Assembly: GCA_938008575.1 (NCBI GenBank)
Contig: CALLKB010000224.1
Span: forward strand, 1-5,270
Source: an uncultured Cytophagaceae bacterium
Lineage (GTDB): Bacteria; Bacteroidota; Bacteroidia; Cytophagales; Spirosomataceae
Length of the DNA stretch: 5,270 nucleotides
Direction of reading: 5' to 3'
Within the stretch, counting starts at the first letter, position 1. Each line of letters begins with the position of its first letter. Under the pieces are notes generated by a model. It was not told the DNA's origin, did no database searches, and saw only the letters and a list, made by a program, of their open reading frames with translations. Shown here one piece after another: positions 1 to 5,270 of the stretch. The translations under genes were made by a program, and so were the position numbers.

Positions 1-612
1 GTCTTCCGAGTCATTTTCAAGGACGTCCAACAAAGAGTTTTCTTCTCCTTGTACGAAAGGTGCATCCATGGATACGTGGCGACCTGAGATTTTCAAGGTA
101 TCAACAACCTCACCTGTGGAAATTTCCAATACTTCGGCTAATTCTTCAGGAGATGGTTCACGCTCAAATTTTTGTTCTAATTCCGAGAAAGTCTTTGAGA
201 TTTTGTTCAAAGAACCTACACGGTTTAAGGGTAAACGAACGATACGGGATTGTTCTGCTAATGCTTGAAGGATCGATTGACGAATCCACCATACTGCATA
301 CGAGATAAATTTAAATCCACGTGTTTCATCGAAACGTTGTGCTGCTTTAATCAAACCTAAGTTACCTTCGTTGATTAAATCGCCTAAGCTCAATCCTTGG
401 TTTTGGTATTGTTTCGCTACCGAAACCACAAAACGTAAGTTGGCCTTCGTTAAACGCTCCAACGATAATTGATCCCCATCACGGATTTTCTGCGCGAGGA
501 TTACCTCTTCATCCGGAGTTAATAAATCGACTTTACCGATTTCCTGCAGGTATTTATCAAGTGATTGACTTTCCCTGTTGGTAATTTGTTTGCTAATTTT
601 TAGCTGTCTCAT
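1..612 (-). CDS. rpoD: Primary RNA polymerase sigma factor (sigma-70/SigA type), 3' end cut by the window edge
   Basis: This is the housekeeping sigma subunit, which directs core RNA polymerase to promoters. The first 204 residues are present; the frame stays open to position 1, so the end of region 3 and all of region 4 lie outside. The protein starts almost at region 1.2 ([20 protein letters not shown], residues 17-36). Region 2 follows: [12 protein letters not shown] (58-69), the core-binding stretch [19 protein letters not shown] (77-95), and the region 2.3/2.4 promoter-melting and -10 recognition helix [20 protein letters not shown] (99-118). Region 3 includes [15 protein letters not shown] (151-165) and the 3.2 finger-like [19 protein letters not shown] (181-199). 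There is no region 1.1 or non-conserved insert, as expected for the roughly 290-residue Bacteroidota primary sigma. The ATG at 612-610 is the natural start; no Shine-Dalgarno precedes it. It lies 60 bp after pnp on the same strand, with no consensus promoter in the gap, so co-transcription with pnp is likely. Family identification is very secure. Confidence 0.96.
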   Translation of the reverse strand, partial: MRQLKISKQITNRESQSLDKYLQEIGKVDLLTPDEEVILAQKIRDGDQLSLERLTKANLRFVVSVAKQYQNQGLSLGDLINEGNLGLIKAAQRFDETRGFKFISYAVWWIRQSILQALAEQSRIVRLPLNRVGSLNKISKTFSELEQKFEREPSPEELAEVLEISTGEVVDTLKISGRHVSMDAPFVQGEENSLLDVLENDSED

Positions 613-631
613 AGGATCTTACAACAGATTG

Positions 632-661
632 AATGGGCAAAAGGTTTCGCTTTTGCCCATT
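632..661 (-). other. Perfect 12-bp inverted repeat between pnp and rpoD (possible RNA hairpin)
   Basis: The arms AATGGGCAAAAG (632-643) and CTTTTGCCCATT (650-661) are fully complementary around a 6-nt loop (644-649). In the minus-strand transcript the hairpin begins 11 nt after the pnp stop codon and ends 19 nt before the rpoD start codon. The base sequence after it on either strand has no U-tract (on the minus strand it continues CAATCTGTTG), so it does not look like a strong intrinsic terminator. It could be a weak terminator, a 3' stabilising structure for pnp mRNA, a processing site separating pnp from rpoD, or a leader structure for rpoD. The repeat is certain; the function is inferred. 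Confidence 0.6.
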
Positions 662-672
662 AATTGAAAATA

Positions 673-2814
673 TTACTCCGCTTGTGCGGGAGCTTCTGGT
701 TTTGGTAAAAGAACTTTAGCAGATAAACGGAATTTGCCCGTTTTCTTATCTACCTCAACTAATTTTACTTTTACTTTATCACCTTCTTTGAAAACGCCAT
801 CCATCGTATCGATACGATCCCATGAGATTTCAGAGATGTGCAATAAACCGTCTTTTCCTGGAAGGAATTCAACGAATGCACCGAAAGCTTGGATATTCTT
901 CACTTTTCCTTCGTAAACCTCTCCTACTTCCGGAACGGTTACGATGTTTTTCACCATACGAACAGCGTGAGCCATGGCTTCGCCGTTAGAAGAGAAGATG
1001 CTTACGTATCCACCGTCTTCTTTTTCTTCAATCGTTACCGTAGCACCTGATTGTTTTTGGATATCTTGAACGACTTTACCACCTGGTCCGATTACCGCAC
1101 CGATTTGGTCTTTCATGATTTTGATTACCGTAGCACGTGGAGTTTGCGGCTTGAATTCAGCACGAACAGCAGGCATCGCTTTTTTCATCTCGTTCAAGAT
1201 GTGTAAACGACCTTCTTTTGCTTGTGTTAACGCTTCTGCCAAAACTTCGTATGACAATCCTTGAACTTTGATGTCCATTTGGCAAGCTGTGATACCGTTT
1301 TCAGTACCTGTAACTTTAAAGTCCATATCGCCCAAGTGATCTTCATCACCTAAGATATCAGACAATACCGCATATTTACCTGTTTTTGAATCGGAGATCA
1401 ATCCCATCGCGATACCTGAAACAGGCGCTTTGATTTGAACACCTGCATCCATTAAGGCTAACGTACCCGCACAAACAGTTGCCATCGAAGATGAACCATT
1501 TGATTCTAAGATATCAGAAACAACACGTAATGTATAAGGGAATTGCTCCATGGGAGGCAATACTTTCTTAATTGCACGCATAGCCAAGTTACCATGACCT
1601 ACTTCACGACGTCCTACGCCACGGTTTGGCTTAACTTCACCTGTTGAGAAACCTGGGAAGTTGTAGTGCAACATGAATTTATTGTAACCTTGTGTCATCG
1701 GTTGGTCGATGATTTGCTCATCCATCTTCGTACCCAAAGTAACAGTTGTCAACGATTGCGTTTCACCACGTGTAAACACAGATGAACCGTGTGGCGTAGG
1801 TAAATAATCTACTTCACAAGTGATTTGACGGATTTCGTTCAATTTACGACCGTCTAAACGGTAACGCTCTTGCAATACCAATTGGCGAGCCGCTTCTTTT
1901 TCGATATCGTGAAGATATGTTTTTGCCATTGAAAGGTTCACTAAGTGATCTTCTGGCAATGTTGCGATGTACTCGTCAACAATCGCTTTGAAAGCAGCTT
2001 TACGCTCGTCTTTCTTTGGATTTGCTTGTTTAGCAACCGCTAAGTATTTCTCGTAGTAGTTTTTCCACAATTCAGCACGCAACTCTTCGTTGTGTGATTC
2101 GTGTGAGTACGTACGTTTTTCTGTCTTACCACAAGCAACCGTTAATTCGTTCAATGCTTGGCATTGCAACTTAATAGCATCATGCGCGATACGTAAAGCT
2201 TCTAACATTTCTGTTTCAGAAACCTCATCGCCTTCGCCTTCCACCATCAAAATATCGTTTTCGTTAGCCGCAACGATTAATTCTAGGGAAGCTCCAGCTA
2301 ATTCGCTTACGCTTGGGTTAACTTTATATTCTCCGTTGATCTTTGCAACGCGAACTTCTGAAATAGGACCATTGAATGGGATATCTGAAACTGCCAAAGC
2401 AGCAGCAGCAGCTAATCCTACAAATGCATCTGGTAAAACCTCGGTATCTGCTGAGATTAAATTGATCAACACTTGTACATCCGCATGGTAATCATCTGGG
2501 AAAGTTGGGCGCAAAGCGCGGTCAACTAAACGAGAGATAAGGATTTCATAATCTGAAAGGCGTGCCTCTCTTTTTAAGAAAGATCCTGGGATACGTCCAT
2601 TAGACGCAAATTTTTCTTGATAATCAACTGATAAAGGAAGGAAATCAACGCCTTCTTTGGCCTCTTTGTTTGCTACAACGGTAGCGAGCAGCATCATATT
2701 TCCCGACTTGATAACAACAGATCCATCCGCTTGCTTGGCTAACTTGCCAGTTTCAATTTGGATTTCCTTGCCATCAGGCATTGAAATATGCTTTGTAATG
2801 ATGTTAAATGACAT
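673..2814 (-). CDS. pnp: Polyribonucleotide nucleotidyltransferase (PNPase)
   Basis: PNPase is a trimeric, cytoplasmic 3'-to-5' exoribonuclease that degrades RNA by phosphorolysis, releasing nucleoside diphosphates, and can add tails in reverse. At 713 residues it is full length. Domain order: first RNase PH domain (about 10-145, with [20 protein letters not shown] at 73-92), an all-helical domain (about 240-310), a second RNase PH domain (about 320-545), a KH domain (about 559-620, loop IGPGGK at 575-580) and an S1 domain (about 630-702, [20 protein letters not shown]). The catalytic and phosphate-binding set is intact: GRREVGHG (401-408), [11 protein letters not shown] (438-448) and [17 protein letters not shown] (485-501), whose D490 and D496 correspond to the two catalytic aspartates of E. 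coli. The short tail ([10 protein letters not shown]) is unremarkable. The ATG at 2814-2812 gives the usual family N-terminus; no Shine-Dalgarno is seen. It follows rpsO and precedes rpoD on the same strand. A run of five GCT codons encodes Ala135-139. Confidence 0.98.
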   Translation of the reverse strand: MSFNIITKHISMPDGKEIQIETGKLAKQADGSVVIKSGNMMLLATVVANKEAKEGVDFLPLSVDYQEKFASNGRIPGSFLKREARLSDYEILISRLVDRALRPTFPDDYHADVQVLINLISADTEVLPDAFVGLAAAAALAVSDIPFNGPISEVRVAKINGEYKVNPSVSELAGASLELIVAANENDILMVEGEGDEVSETEMLEALRIAHDAIKLQCQALNELTVACGKTEKRTYSHESHNEELRAELWKNYYEKYLAVAKQANPKKDERKAAFKAIVDEYIATLPEDHLVNLSMAKTYLHDIEKEAARQLVLQERYRLDGRKLNEIRQITCEVDYLPTPHGSSVFTRGETQSLTTVTLGTKMDEQIIDQPMTQGYNKFMLHYNFPGFSTGEVKPNRGVGRREVGHGNLAMRAIKKVLPPMEQFPYTLRVVSDILESNGSSSMATVCAGTLALMDAGVQIKAPVSGIAMGLISDSKTGKYAVLSDILGDEDHLGDMDFKVTGTENGITACQMDIKVQGLSYEVLAEALTQAKEGRLHILNEMKKAMPAVRAEFKPQTPRATVIKIMKDQIGAVIGPGGKVVQDIQKQSGATVTIEEKEDGGYVSIFSSNGEAMAHAVRMVKNIVTVPEVGEVYEGKVKNIQAFGAFVEFLPGKDGLLHISEISWDRIDTMDGVFKEGDKVKVKLVEVDKKTGKFRLSAKVLLPKPEAPAQAE

Positions 2815-2832
2815 ACGTTTCGGAATAAATTT

Positions 2833-2850
2833 TCACGCAACCTTGCGTGA
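2833..2850 (-). other. Hairpin in the pnp 5' leader
   Basis: TCACGCAA (2833-2840) and TTGCGTGA (2843-2850) are perfectly complementary around CC, giving in RNA a stem of seven pairs with a 4-nt loop, or eight pairs on paper. It ends 18 nt before the pnp start codon, in the 117-bp gap after rpsO, and downstream of the rpsO terminator-like hairpin. In E. coli, pnp expression is autogenously controlled through a leader hairpin processed by RNase III; that is established there, but the idea that this smaller stem acts similarly is inference. Its stem is too short to be a classical RNase III substrate by itself. Confidence 0.5.
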
Positions 2851-2883
2851 GTAGAATGTTTGTTTGATGATTTCAAACGGGGT

Positions 2884-2924
2884 AAAAAGAAATAAAACAG
2901 GGCTCCTAAATGAAAGGAACCCTG
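2884..2924 (-). terminator. Intrinsic terminator or attenuator after rpsO
   Basis: The arms CAGGG (2898-2902) and CCCTG (2920-2924) pair, followed by one C/A mismatch and four further pairs (TCCT 2904-2907 with AGGA 2915-2918), closing a 7-nt loop at 2908-2914. In the minus-strand transcript the hairpin begins 7 nt after the rpsO stop codon and is followed at once by the U-rich tail TTTTATTTCTTTTT (2897-2884). This is a good intrinsic-terminator layout. Since pnp follows on the same strand with no consensus promoter seen, it probably works as a partial terminator that makes S15 mRNA more abundant than pnp mRNA. Confidence 0.75.
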
Positions 2925-2931
2925 CTTGTAT

Positions 2932-3207
2932 TTATTTACGAATACCTAATTCAGCAATGATCGCACGGTAACGTGAGATATCAGTACGAGTTAAATAATC
3001 AAGTAAACGACGACGCTTACCTACTAATTTCAAAAGTCCTAAGCGTGTGCTATGGTCTTTCTTGTTTTTCTTAAGGTGCTCAGTCAAATGATTGATTCTG
3101 AATGTGAATAACGCAATTTGCGACTCAGCAGAACCAGTATCGATTTTTGACTTTGCTTTCCCTTTTGATTCGAAAATCGATTCTTTTACTTCAGGAGACA
3201 AATACAT
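2932..3207 (-). CDS. rpsO: 30S ribosomal protein S15
   Basis: S15 is a primary binding protein of the central domain of 16S rRNA and helps form a bridge to the 50S subunit. The 91-residue product matches the usual length (about 89). The family signature is visible: [28 protein letters not shown] carries the conserved T-G-S/D-x-E-x-Q-I motif (residues 22-33) followed by the helix with R38-I-x-x-L-T-x-H-L; then [23 protein letters not shown] (51-73) with the rRNA-contacting H-S-R-GL-L and basic RRR residues, and a closing helix ending in ELGIRK. The N-terminus [13 protein letters not shown] is typical of Bacteroidota, supporting the ATG at 3207-3205. There is no Shine-Dalgarno. It is the first gene of the rpsO-pnp-rpoD unit and has its own consensus promoter about 40 bp upstream. 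The predicted leader is only about 30 nt and AT-rich, so I see no room for an E. coli-like S15 autoregulatory pseudoknot wholly upstream of the start. Confidence 0.98.
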   Translation of the reverse strand: MYLSPEVKESIFESKGKAKSKIDTGSAESQIALFTFRINHLTEHLKKNKKDHSTRLGLLKLVGKRRRLLDYLTRTDISRYRAIIAELGIRK

Positions 3208-3243
3208 CTTTTACCAGTTTATAAAGTTTGAAAAATTAATTCG

Positions 3244-3275
3244 CAAAAGTACATAGAATTGTCGGAACGCGCAAA
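3244..3275 (-). promoter_or_regulatory. Bacteroidota-type promoter of rpsO
   Basis: On the minus strand the -33 element TTTG (3275-3272) and the -7 element TACTTTTG (3251-3244) are separated by 20 bp and match the Bacteroidota consensus TTTG...TAnnTTTG at all defined bases. Transcription would start near 3237-3240, giving a leader of about 30-33 nt before the rpsO ATG. The -33 element lies only 3 bp after the stop codon of the upstream permease gene, and no hairpin terminator is visible in the 71-bp gap, so some read-through from the upstream unit is possible. Confidence 0.8.
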
Positions 3276-3278
3276 TGC

Positions 3279-4724
3279 TTAGCTTGAATATTTCTGACGA
3301 CGCATTTTCCAGCTTTTCACACGATCCCAAAGGACCCGATAGAAGTCGGATTCAAACAAGCGCGAATCGTTCAAAGCGATTTTCAAGAAGTACATGCCGA
3401 TGAGCGTCAAAAGTCCATTTGAGATCCAAGCGCCGATTTCCACGAGCACCTTCCCTTCTTTGGCCATTTTATCACCTTGTTGGGTTAATATGTACATTAA
3501 GATAAAGAATGACACGGCCACAACAACCGGTACACCAAATCCTCCTTTTTTTATAATAGCTCCTAAAGGTGCGCCTATCAAGAACATCACTAAGATGGCT
3601 AGCGATGTGGTGAATTTTTTATGCCATTCCAAACGCGTGGTTTTCAATTTGTCTTGGCGTGTCTCGATCGAGGTTAAGTTGGTTTGTGCGAAAGTCTGCA
3701 TGTTCTGCACTTGTTGGATCGCAATGTCCATCGGTTCGCGTGAATGTTTTTCGGCTAAACCTTTCTTTAATCGTTCGGTTACCCATTTGGTGTTTTTGAC
3801 TACTTTGATGGATTGGTTGATGGGCTTGTGGAAATACAGGAAATTAGGGCCAACCGCGCCAATGAATCCTTTTTTCATGATTCGCATGACATGAATAAGT
3901 GAATCCTCATCGGCTTGCAACTGGATATTATTGCGCATGATTTCATAATGGGAAAATTGACTTTCCTCGGTCTTATGTAAATCAAAAGCATCTAAAGACA
4001 TCACAATTTTACTCTTTTTGAAATGGTGTACGGCTAAATCTGAGGCGTCCAAATTGCTCCCACGATCTGCATCTTCCACATAATCCTTGCCATTAAACAA
4101 TTCAAAAACGAGGTATTTTTTTCCATACATCGTGTACATCAAACCGGAGTCGGCCAAAGTAACATGTCGGTTTCCATCATTATGCGTATGATCGTAAATG
4201 ATTAATGACTTCAAGGTTTTGTTGTCGGGGTACTTTTTTGCCACCTTAATCGCATAACCGGGTAAGTCGGAATAAAAGATTCCTTCTTTGATATTCAGAG
4301 TCGTTTTGGTGGTTTTGATATCATATAAGAGCCCCCAGCCTTTCAGGTTGGCCCATGGCATGGCTACATTATTAAACCAAAACATGAAGCCCGACAAGAT
4401 AACAGCGACGATCATGATAGGTCTAAAAACGCGGAATATGGAAATTCCAGCACTTTTGAGCGCGGTTAGTTCGAAGTTTTCGCCCAATTTTCCAAAGGTC
4501 ATCAAAGACGAAAGCAATACAGATAGTGGTAAAGCTAGTGGTAAGGTGATGAGTGAAAAATAGAAGAAAAGTTCGATATAGACGCCCACGCCAAGGTCTT
4601 TGCCAAAAAGATCGGCAAAGTAGAACAAGACCAAACGTAATAGAAAGATGAAAATTACGATGAGTGTTGTCAGGACAAAGGGTCCCCAGAAGGCATTTAG
4701 GACTAATTTATCTATTTTACGCAT
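3279..4724 (-). CDS. LptF/LptG (YjgP/YjgQ) family LPS export permease
   Basis: LptF and LptG are the membrane subunits of the LptB2FG ABC transporter, which extracts lipopolysaccharide from the inner membrane and feeds it to the periplasmic Lpt bridge. The architecture is that of the family: three N-terminal membrane helices (about 11-37, 50-77 and 101-119), a periplasmic beta-rich domain, and three C-terminal helices (about 373-391, 397-414 and 428-448). Diagnostic motifs are ENFELTALKSAGIS (82-95), the cytoplasmic coupling segment for the LptB ATPase, and EWHKKFTTSLAILVMFLIGA (365-384) leading into PLGAIIKKGGFG (386-397). At 481 residues it is longer than E. coli LptF/LptG (about 360), with a charged, glutamine-rich stretch around 250-365 before helix 4. 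F and G paralogues cannot be separated by eye, so no symbol is given. The ATG follows the stop of the START-like gene by one base and has a GGAG core 5 nt upstream. A basic tail (WKMRRQKYSS) ends the protein. Confidence 0.92.
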   Translation of the reverse strand: MRKIDKLVLNAFWGPFVLTTLIVIFIFLLRLVLFYFADLFGKDLGVGVYIELFFYFSLITLPLALPLSVLLSSLMTFGKLGENFELTALKSAGISIFRVFRPIMIVAVILSGFMFWFNNVAMPWANLKGWGLLYDIKTTKTTLNIKEGIFYSDLPGYAIKVAKKYPDNKTLKSLIIYDHTHNDGNRHVTLADSGLMYTMYGKKYLVFELFNGKDYVEDADRGSNLDASDLAVHHFKKSKIVMSLDAFDLHKTEESQFSHYEIMRNNIQLQADEDSLIHVMRIMKKGFIGAVGPNFLYFHKPINQSIKVVKNTKWVTERLKKGLAEKHSREPMDIAIQQVQNMQTFAQTNLTSIETRQDKLKTTRLEWHKKFTTSLAILVMFLIGAPLGAIIKKGGFGVPVVVAVSFFILMYILTQQGDKMAKEGKVLVEIGAWISNGLLTLIGMYFLKIALNDSRLFESDFYRVLWDRVKSWKMRRQKYSS

Positions 4725-4734
4725 ACTAACTCCC
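4725..4734 (-). promoter_or_regulatory. Shine-Dalgarno-like site and stop-start junction for the permease gene
   Basis: On the minus strand GGGAG (4734-4730) sits 5 nt before the permease ATG (4724-4722) and overlaps the last two codons and stop of the START-like gene; stop and start read TAGTATG. It is the only purine-rich ribosome-binding-like site before any of the five genes, consistent with Bacteroidota generally not using Shine-Dalgarno pairing. The one-base gap suggests translational coupling; the role of GGAG may be incidental because it also encodes Gly-Ser. Confidence 0.45.
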
Positions 4735-5118
4735 TACGATCTCTTTGAGTTTATCAGTTAAATAATCCCAAAGTTCTTGGGCGTCGTCGGCCGACTTAAA
4801 CGTCGATGCGGTATCTGTAATAACCAAATAGGTCGTATTACTGAGTTCGCTAACGTCTAATTTGAATTCAATGCAAGCGCTGTGTGTGGCTTGATCGGGC
4901 TTAGTAAAGTCTAATTTGAAGCTTTTGTTCGATTTATTATGAACAATTGTTGCGGGATGATTTTCATTATCCCAGAAAAAATTAAAGCCTTGATTGTTCT
5001 GAACGGTGACTTTGTCGGCGAACCATTGTTGAAGCCCAGAGGCAGTGCTCAAATACGGATAAAGTACTTTGGGCGAGGCTTTTAGCTCATATTCAAATTC
5101 GTAGCTTGAAGCTGGCAT
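4726..5118 (-). CDS. START-like domain protein (SRPBCC/AHSA1-type fold), function unknown
   Basis: This 130-residue soluble protein has no signal peptide or membrane helix, so it should be cytoplasmic. Its start, YEFEYELKASPKVLYPYLST (6-25), followed by ASGLQQWFADKVTV (26-39) and FNFFWDNENHPATIV (45-59), is the classic beginning of the SRPBCC helix-grip fold, where 'SPxxLYxxLsTxxGLxxWFAD' resembles AHSA1 and the Bacteroidota START-like family. The C-terminal helix (AQELWDYLTDKLKEIVG, 113-129) would cap the ligand cavity. Proteins of this fold bind hydrophobic ligands or chaperone partners, but no ligand is known to me for this family. The ATG at 5118-5116 fits the family start; no Shine-Dalgarno is seen. 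It is the first gene after a strong consensus promoter and lies one base upstream of the LptF/LptG permease, which suggests a tie to envelope lipid handling. That link is inference from position only. Confidence 0.85.
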   Translation of the reverse strand: MPASSYEFEYELKASPKVLYPYLSTASGLQQWFADKVTVQNNQGFNFFWDNENHPATIVHNKSNKSFKLDFTKPDQATHSACIEFKLDVSELSNTTYLVITDTASTFKSADDAQELWDYLTDKLKEIVGS

Positions 5119-5164
5119 AATGCAATGGGGTTTTCATGGATGGGTCAAAAATTGTCCCTTTAAA

Positions 5165-5195
5165 CAAAGGTAAACGAATTCAGAGAAATCGCAAA
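5165..5195 (-). promoter_or_regulatory. Bacteroidota-type promoter of the START-like/permease unit
   Basis: On the minus strand the -33 element TTTG (5195-5192) and -7 element TACCTTTG (5172-5165) are 19 bp apart, matching the Bacteroidota consensus TTTG-N19-TAnnTTTG exactly. The predicted start lies near 5158-5161, giving a leader of about 40 nt before the START-like ATG. Confidence 0.8.
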
Positions 5196-5228
5196 TCAGA
5201 TACAAATTTAATAAGTATTCATAAAATA

Positions 5229-5260
5229 TTTGTGACTATTGCTCCTTTCGATTACCTTTG
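5229..5260 (+). promoter_or_regulatory. Bacteroidota-type promoter pointing right, out of the window
   Basis: On the plus strand TTTG (5229-5232) and TACCTTTG (5253-5260) are separated by 20 bp and match the Bacteroidota consensus. Transcription would begin near 5264-5267, so the gene it drives lies beyond position 5270 and cannot be identified. It is divergent from the promoter at 5165-5195; the two -33 elements are 33 bp apart. Confidence 0.75.
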
Positions 5261-5270
5261 CACCATATTT

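Noticed and set aside
60..308. Two overlapping plus-strand open frames (82 and 66 codons)
   Set aside because: They lie antisense within the clearly conserved rpoD coding region, show no recognisable domain, and have no promoter match.
734..916. Plus-strand open frame of 60 codons
   Set aside because: It is antisense to the S1-domain part of pnp and is a shadow of that gene.
2398..2412. (AGC)5 trinucleotide repeat
   Set aside because: It encodes five in-frame alanines (GCT codons, residues 135-139 of PNPase) in an Ala-rich helix typical of the family; it is not a mobile or phase-variable repeat.
2090..2491. Plus-strand open frame of 133 codons
   Set aside because: It is entirely antisense to pnp; its Ser/Ala-rich composition is that expected from a reversed coding strand.
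2657..2854. Plus-strand open frame of 65 codons
   Set aside because: It is mostly antisense to the pnp N-terminus, and its end merely runs through the pnp leader hairpin.
3208..3278. Possible terminator or S15-binding leader structure between the permease gene and rpsO
   Set aside because: Only a weak 5-bp pairing (AATTC/GAATT) and a short AT palindrome (TTTATAAA) are present; there is no convincing GC-rich stem or U-tract.
3394..3894. Plus-strand open frame of 166 codons
   Set aside because: It is the longest shadow frame, but lies antisense within the permease gene whose own motifs and membrane helices are clear; it shows no coherent domain.
4288..4563. Plus-strand open frame of 91 codons
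   Set aside because: It is antisense to the N-terminal helices of the permease, with no supporting signal.

Overview
The window is a chromosomal housekeeping segment of a member of the Bacteroidota, most likely a Cytophagales-type bacterium. Four things point there: a short primary sigma factor that begins almost directly at region 1.2, the gene order rpsO-pnp-rpoD, a Bacteroidota-type START-like protein next to an LptF/LptG permease, and promoters of the Bacteroidota form TTTG-N19/20-TAnnTTTG instead of the E. coli -35/-10 type. The base composition is moderately AT-rich throughout, and I saw no insertion sequence, integrase, tRNA, CRISPR array or other sign of recent transfer.

All five genes lie on the minus strand, so transcription runs from high to low coordinates. 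From right to left: (1) 5119-5270 is a 152-bp intergenic region with two back-to-back promoters, one driving the minus-strand genes and one pointing right out of the window. (2) A 130-residue START-like domain protein and (3) a 481-residue LptF/LptG-type permease are separated by a single base and form a tight, probably translationally coupled pair. (4) A consensus promoter directly after the permease stop codon starts the second unit: rpsO (ribosomal protein S15), then pnp (polynucleotide phosphorylase), then rpoD (primary sigma factor). rpoD runs off the left edge, so only its first 204 residues are present.

The second unit has RNA structures at both junctions. A good intrinsic-terminator-like hairpin with a U-rich tail lies between rpsO and pnp, and a perfect short hairpin follows in the pnp leader. 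A 12-bp perfect hairpin without a U-tract lies between pnp and rpoD. No consensus promoter is visible immediately upstream of pnp or rpoD, so partial read-through from the rpsO promoter is the simplest reading. The unit joins translation (S15), RNA decay (PNPase) and transcription initiation (sigma). The upstream unit concerns envelope biogenesis, moving LPS from the inner membrane towards the outer membrane, with a small soluble partner of unknown role.

I did not find a clearly new biological system. The most useful leads are the RNA hairpins of the rpsO-pnp-rpoD unit, the unexplained START-like/LPS-permease coupling, and the divergent promoter pair.
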